Position numbers and translations under genes: made by a program
Assembly (NCBI GenBank): GCA_003344405.1
Contig: NOWV01000292.1
Coordinates: forward strand, 1-61,418
From: Trichoplax sp. H2
Lineage: Eukaryota > Placozoa > Uniplacotomia > Trichoplacea
DNA: 61,418 bases
Direction: 5' to 3'
The notes under the pieces: model-generated
What the model saw: the letters and a program-made list of their open reading frames with translations, nothing else
The model's database searches: none
What the model was told of the DNA's origin: nothing
Shown here: one piece after another, positions 57,193-61,418 of the stretch
Position numbering within the stretch: position 1 is the first letter of the stretch
Layout of the letters: every line of letters starts with the position of its first letter

Positions 57193-59699
57193 TTAACAAC
57201 ATGAACCACTTTTGCCTGTTTGTTGACTATTTTTTGGTCTTGTATTACTTAAAGTAATAGTATCCACAGTGTTTTGCGATTTAGAATTATTCAATTGCTC
57301 CAAATTCTTATTATTTGAATCATCTAATGGTAATAAATTCGATAACAAAAATTTAAAAACTTCCTTTACATTTATTCCAGCCTTAGAGCTAGTTTCAAAG
57401 AATGGGATCTGTTGCAACTTTTGACCCTGCCAATTCTCGTTTAAATTTATAGCCATTGTTTTGCCATCCTCTTGCGATACTTCTCTACCCGCTGTATCGA
57501 TTAAGTCTTTCTTCGTACCAACAACAGCAACAAGTACATGGGTATCATTCTCATCGAGCAACGGTATGAATCTTTCCTTCAGTGTATCGAATGACTTTTT
57601 CGAGGTAATATCGTATGCAATAATAACTCCAGAAGCACCACGACAATAAAATGATGTTAAGCGTCCATATCTCTCTTCCCCAGCAGTATCCTAAGTAAGA
57701 AAAGACATTTCAAGATAGTAGAGAATTTAATACATATGCTTGCTGTAATTTTCGATATACGAGCAAGTGGTGAGTAGTCGTCTAGGTTAATACTACCTAA
57801 AACTAGGGATAATATTAGACGCTTCACAAAGGCTCATTTTAATGGTATATCATTGGTAAAATACACTCTATACGTATATGGTAGTAAAAAGCTATAACTA
57901 GCTATTAGTATAGTAACAAATGTCCAATTCAGCAAACCGACGATATTGTCTTACCCAAATCGCAGCGTTATAATGACCCCATTTCTGCATACTAAAAGCA
58001 GCACCCATAGTCTAGAATGCGATATGAAACAATAAATTCGATGGGACAATTTGACATAGAACGACGATGAATAATGCAACATAATTATTTGAAAGTAATG
58101 CCTCAATTACAAGTATGGTCTACTTCAGCATATACGACTACGATATGTTTATGAAGCATCTATAACAAACAATAACACACAAAAACTATGATACACGGAT
58201 TGTCGTTCACATAGACAAAGCACTACTACAACATTATAATGATCTGATTTTCGAATAAATTACGTAAATTATTTACTCAAAAGTTTGAGACTTTCTATCT
58301 CGATCCAACGTAACATTAAGCAGTAACTTCTGCTCAACTATTCAATAAACTTTAACTTACACATACTGAAACATTAACATCTAGCTTATTAACAACGAAT
58401 ATCGTTGATAGATTCACTACTGTAAGATTAGTACTGCCGAATGTACTTGCTCTTAAGTAATTACACTACACATGACCCGGCCTATACTGTATAACATTTG
58501 TGAAAATGAAGTGTAAGTGCTTCGGTCATCACTTTCTCATCTTTAAGATCAACTTGTATAAACACAAGGCACAGACTATTAGATAAACATTTTGCTAAGC
58601 GGCAAGCTTCTAACTCGTGCCGCTATATCATTCTACCAATTTATTATACTCACATGTGGTTGGACGGAAAAAGTTCCTTTCAAATAACGGCCGATAAAGG
58701 AGGTTTTGCCAACTCCTGATTCTCCCATGATTACAATCTTGACATCTCTAAAATGAACGAAAAAAATTTTTACAATTTTTTGAAATTTTGATTTTTTTAA
58801 TACAAGCATTCGATTATGTACTATTCGGCCTACATAAATAATATTCTACTTGTATCTACAATAAATCCTACTAACAAGCACATATCAATATCGCATTAAC
58901 CTAGATCAATACGGATAATCAATGATAAAAATATAGAATTACACTGATCGTTACATACTGAAATTAGAAGATTGTAATAATAGACGAACAATTGTTTCAT
59001 TAGGAAGAGTTTTATAACGAACAAGCCGGCCAGGAATGAAATGGAATTTATCGGCAACTTTCTGAATTTTACGGCAATTGCAAGCAATTTCTTAATTAAG
59101 CTATGCATTCAGGGCTTGTAATAATCATTGTCAACAGTCTGTTTCCGCTAATATACAGTATGCACTGCACTAGGGTATGTTTTCATCTTGCTAAAAGGAA
59201 AATAACTTGTCATGTACCATCGCATTACCCATATCAATCAGCATGACGATTGCTACTTTAATATTCATAGCTAAGCGTTTAGGGTAAAATAAGGACGATG
59301 CGAAAGATGGAACTCGGCTATACTATCAAACAGAAGACATACGAGTATCAAGCTCATCAGCATTGATTGTGGTGTCCGTTGCTATTTTATAAGATGATAC
59401 CTCTACTGGTGGCTATCATCTGTAGTAAGCCAAGCAGGACTTGACAAATACACATTTTAACTAGCAGATAAAGCGGTTTTCTTTGCTTGTCTTATAACTA
59501 TTCCATCCAGTCATAAAAATAAATAATAATATTACTATTGCAGTAGTCCATTCCTTCTACAATCTATTATAGGGTATTTCTAGGCAATTGATTGGCACTG
59601 TGATGATTATATTTGTAAAGTGTGAATAAGTGAACTTAACATCCTATTCAACCATTTTGGAGATCAAACTTACGCTTTCTTCAAATTGGAAGATGTCAT
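57193..59699 (-). CDS. RAB20: Rab20-like small GTPase, 4 exons
   Basis: Membrane-traffic GTPase. Exons 59699-59674 (26 nt), 58747-58654, 58011-57955 and 57690-57193 join to 224 residues. P-loop GESGVGKT (17-24), effector Thr41 in TMGAAFSMQKW, DTAGEERY (60-67), TKKD (118-121) and ETSSK follow in order. The tail ends GSCC, a double-geranylgeranylation signal. The words GAAFSMQKWGHYNAAIW and FYCRGASGVIIAYD match Rab20 (GGAFYLKQW, MYCRGAAAIILTYD) better than other Rabs; Rab24 is the alternative. Two deviations from the Rab consensus are seen: the catalytic Gln after DTAG is Glu, and NKxD has become TKxD, both of a kind known in the Rab20/24 branch. The first exon is inferred from ATG, donor GTAAGT and phase 2, and gives MTSSNLKKA. 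Confidence 0.85.
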
Positions 59700-59876
59700 A
59701 TTGTATGAAGAGCATAAACTGTTTTATTTTGCTTTTTAACTCTCAATCTTTTCGATTAGCATAGAAACTACCCGTTGGATTTTGTTTCTTTCTCCCTCAC
59801 CAAGCTCCGATCACCAGTTTCACCTTTAACACTGCAACTGGAAGAGACTACAGTGACTAGTAGGTAAAATAAGACT

Positions 59877-60020
59877 ACGGTACTACTGTACAGTGTACAG
59901 TATACAGTACTGTACATACTGGTGGAAGTCTGCATGTACTGTACTGTACAAGTGTACAGTACTGTACAGTATGGTAGTACAGTACTGTACAGGACTGTAC
60001 TGAGTACTGAGCACTGTAGT
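59877..60020. repeat. TACTG/CAGTA palindromic array, cluster 4
   Basis: Dense pentamer array with several orientation flips (GTACAGTACTGTAC, ACTGTACAGT), about 180 bp upstream of the Rab20-like start codon. It belongs to the large shared 5' interval up to 61385. Confidence 0.85.
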
Positions 60021-60373
60021 TGACAGCAATCGAACACTGTCTCATCATCCGTCCGATCCCGTACTGATTGATTCACTACTGGACTAGTTTCCTTGAGATT
60101 ATCTTTTGAAGGCGAAAGAGCTGACAAATTAGAAAGAGAAAGTACAAACTTTCTCTAGAGTAGTCCCTGCCTGAGAGATTCCCTAGTACAGCATACACTT
60201 TTCATGGATAGTTTTACAAGTGCTAGAAAGAAGAAATCCCCCATACTAGCGGCAGGCATACAGGAAGTAGTTAGGCTGCCTTCAATATCACTGAAGATAC
60301 GTGACAGCTTTCTCTATGTTTCTACAGCAATCAGAGTCATTTCGATGACGTCATCGTCCATTGAAAAGTATTT

Positions 60374-60768
60374 GCAGTACAGGGTACAGTACAGTGAGTA
60401 CACAGTGTACAGTGTACAGTGTACACTGTACAGTACAAACAGTACTGTACCGTGGGCCAACAGTGTACTGTACTGTACTGTACGTTTCAGAACAGTGGTT
60501 TCACTTCACAAACACGTTTCAAACAGTTTCAAGCAGTGTACAGTACACTGTACAGTGTACAGTACAGTGCGTCAATAGTACAGTGTACAGTGTACAGTGC
60601 ATACAGTAGTGCATACTGTAGTACTTCGTGCTTTATAATACTGTGCCGTACTGTACTGTACTGTACTGTACTGTACTGTACTGTACAGTACAGTAGACGG
60701 TCTCCAGCACTACTGCTTTGTAAAGGGAACGGTCTACTGTACTGTACTGTTCTGTACACTCAGTGTAA
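60374..60768. repeat. TACTG/CAGTA palindromic array, cluster 5, with perfect (TACTG)n core
   Basis: The longest array. It alternates CAGTGTACAGTGTAC runs with a clean tandem stretch of about eight TACTG units at 60648-60690 that then inverts to CAGTA. Islands of ordinary sequence interrupt it near 60490-60530 and 60690-60730. Open frames over it on both strands encode only VQYSTVQY-like repeats and should not be called genes. Confidence 0.88.
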
Positions 60769-60910
60769 ACCGTACAACTAAACTAAAGACGGCGTCTTTT
60801 CATTTTGTTTTCAATTCTTTAACTGGATGAAAATGGAACTTAAAACTGACATGCGTATACAATAATTTACCATATACAAAACGATAGCAATCAATTCCAT
60901 TTCTACTTTT

Positions 60911-61264
60911 AGTACAGTCAAGTTTAGTACTGGAAGTGTACTATACTGTATTTCGAGAATAACATTGCCGTACTGTACAGTGTACAGTGTACAGTATTTC
61001 TCCCCCAAATTACTGTACTGAACCGTGTACAGTACTGTACTGTACTGTACTGTACAGTAAAGTATTTCCAAACTTACTTTGCTGTACTGTACTGTACGTA
61101 CAGTACAGTACAGTATAACTACATAGTAACTGTACTGTACAGTATAGTAACCCTAACCCTAACTCCTGTACACTGTACAGTGTACAGTACAGTACTGTAC
61201 AGTACTGTACTGCAGATTGATACTGTACATTGTACTGTACTGTACTGTACTGTACAATGTACAG
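60911..61264. repeat. TACTG/CAGTA palindromic array, cluster 6
   Basis: Runs of GTACTG and CAGTAC with palindromic centres at several points, including perfect (TACTG)n stretches near 61033-61055 and 61224-61250. An interstitial telomeric repeat is embedded at 61148-61162. The array ends about 120 bp before the ATG of the next + gene. Confidence 0.87.
61148..61162 (-). repeat. Interstitial telomeric repeat, about 2.5 units
   Basis: TAACCCTAACCCTAA, the complement of TTAGGG repeats, lies between two pentamer arrays. It is too short to be a telomere and fits a repaired break or chance. Confidence 0.6.
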
Positions 61265-61384
61265 GCTCCTCCCATCCTCGATTTTCTTCCAGTTCTTGCT
61301 GTACCCTTCAATCCTCTCAATCCATCCACAGCCAGCTTTCATTCACAGTTTGTGCTACTGATATCTTGCCAGGAGAATTTCATA

Positions 61385-61418
61385 ATGGCTGTGACGAGTG
61401 AAATAGAAAGAGCCATTT
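61385..61418 (+). CDS. 5' end of an unidentified gene, cut by the window edge
   Basis: An ATG with purine-rich context opens MAVTSEIERAI and runs off the end. It lies about 120 bp beyond array cluster 6 and head-to-head with the Rab20-like gene, the same arrangement as the other gene pairs here. Eleven residues are too few to name it. Alternatively GCCAG at 61367-61371 could be an acceptor and this an internal exon. Confidence 0.35.
   Translation, partial: MAVTSEIERAI

Noticed and set aside
58750-58815. In-frame extension of the Rab second exon upstream to an ATG (MLVLKKSKFQK...)
   Set aside because: The sequence just before the exon is a pyrimidine tract ending in TTTTAG, a proper acceptor, and a separate exon at 59699-59674 fits in phase with a normal Rab N-terminus.
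59768-61342. Long open frames on both strands with VQYSTVQY, CTVLYCTV or similar translations
   Set aside because: They are translations of the TACTG/CAGTA arrays, open in several frames at once because the repeat lacks stop codons. No protein character.

Overview
The window looks like nuclear DNA of an early-branching animal. A placozoan (Trichoplax/Hoilungia type) fits best, but that is inference. The reasons are AT-rich sequence, many short GT-AG introns (mostly about 45 to 450 nt) in the housekeeping genes, and an animal gene set: exocyst EXOC3, a TASK-type K2P channel, a glutamate-receptor-like class C GPCR, PM20D1-like secreted/membrane peptidases and an FRS2-like PTB protein. No bacterial, viral or organellar block was recognised.

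Layout. 0.1-6.3 kb: a possible two-exon tail-anchored mini-protein (-) head-to-head with EXOC3 (+, 27 exons). 7.2-8.6 kb: a short TPX2-like Aurora-A-binding protein (-), head-to-head with PRPF6 (+, 28 exons, 9.5-16.4 kb). 16.4-39 kb: a gene-poor, AT-rich domain with only two genes, a TASK-like K2P channel (+) split by a 6.5-kb intron and an intronless mGluR/CaSR-like receptor (-). 39.0-43.3 kb: glutaminase (-, 19 exons) with a MITE in one intron and a minisatellite just upstream of its start. 46.4-47.7 kb: PDCL3 (+), with a weak small-gene candidate opposite. 49.1-49.5 kb: a stand-alone, probably N-myristoylated PTB-domain protein (-). 51.4-55.2 kb: two PM20D1-like paralogues, intronless, head-to-head, 508 residues each. 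57.2-59.7 kb: a Rab20-like GTPase (-, 4 exons). 61.4 kb: the first codons of a further + gene, cut by the window end.

The most unusual signal is a pentamer, TACTG/CAGTA, arranged in arrays that flip orientation and so build palindromes such as ACTGTACAGT. The arrays lie in the intervals between head-to-head genes: 594-692, 9059-9282, a weak one at 53508-53586, and three between 59877 and 61264. They could be shared promoter elements or a selfish repeat tolerated there. Other non-gene structures are a 302-bp TA-flanked MITE (39542-39843), a 42-bp TA-flanked hairpin with matching ends (4170-4211), a 110/165-bp minisatellite (43513-44500), a three-copy 128-bp repeat between the PM20D1 genes, and a short interstitial telomere repeat.

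The genes do not form a pathway. Housekeeping genes (secretion, splicing, chaperone, trafficking) are compact, while the channel and the receptor sit in large non-coding surroundings. Glutaminase (makes glutamate) lies about 2.1 kb from a receptor whose pocket looks built for an alpha-amino acid, which is suggestive only. All exon maps were built by hand from splice sites, phase and family similarity.
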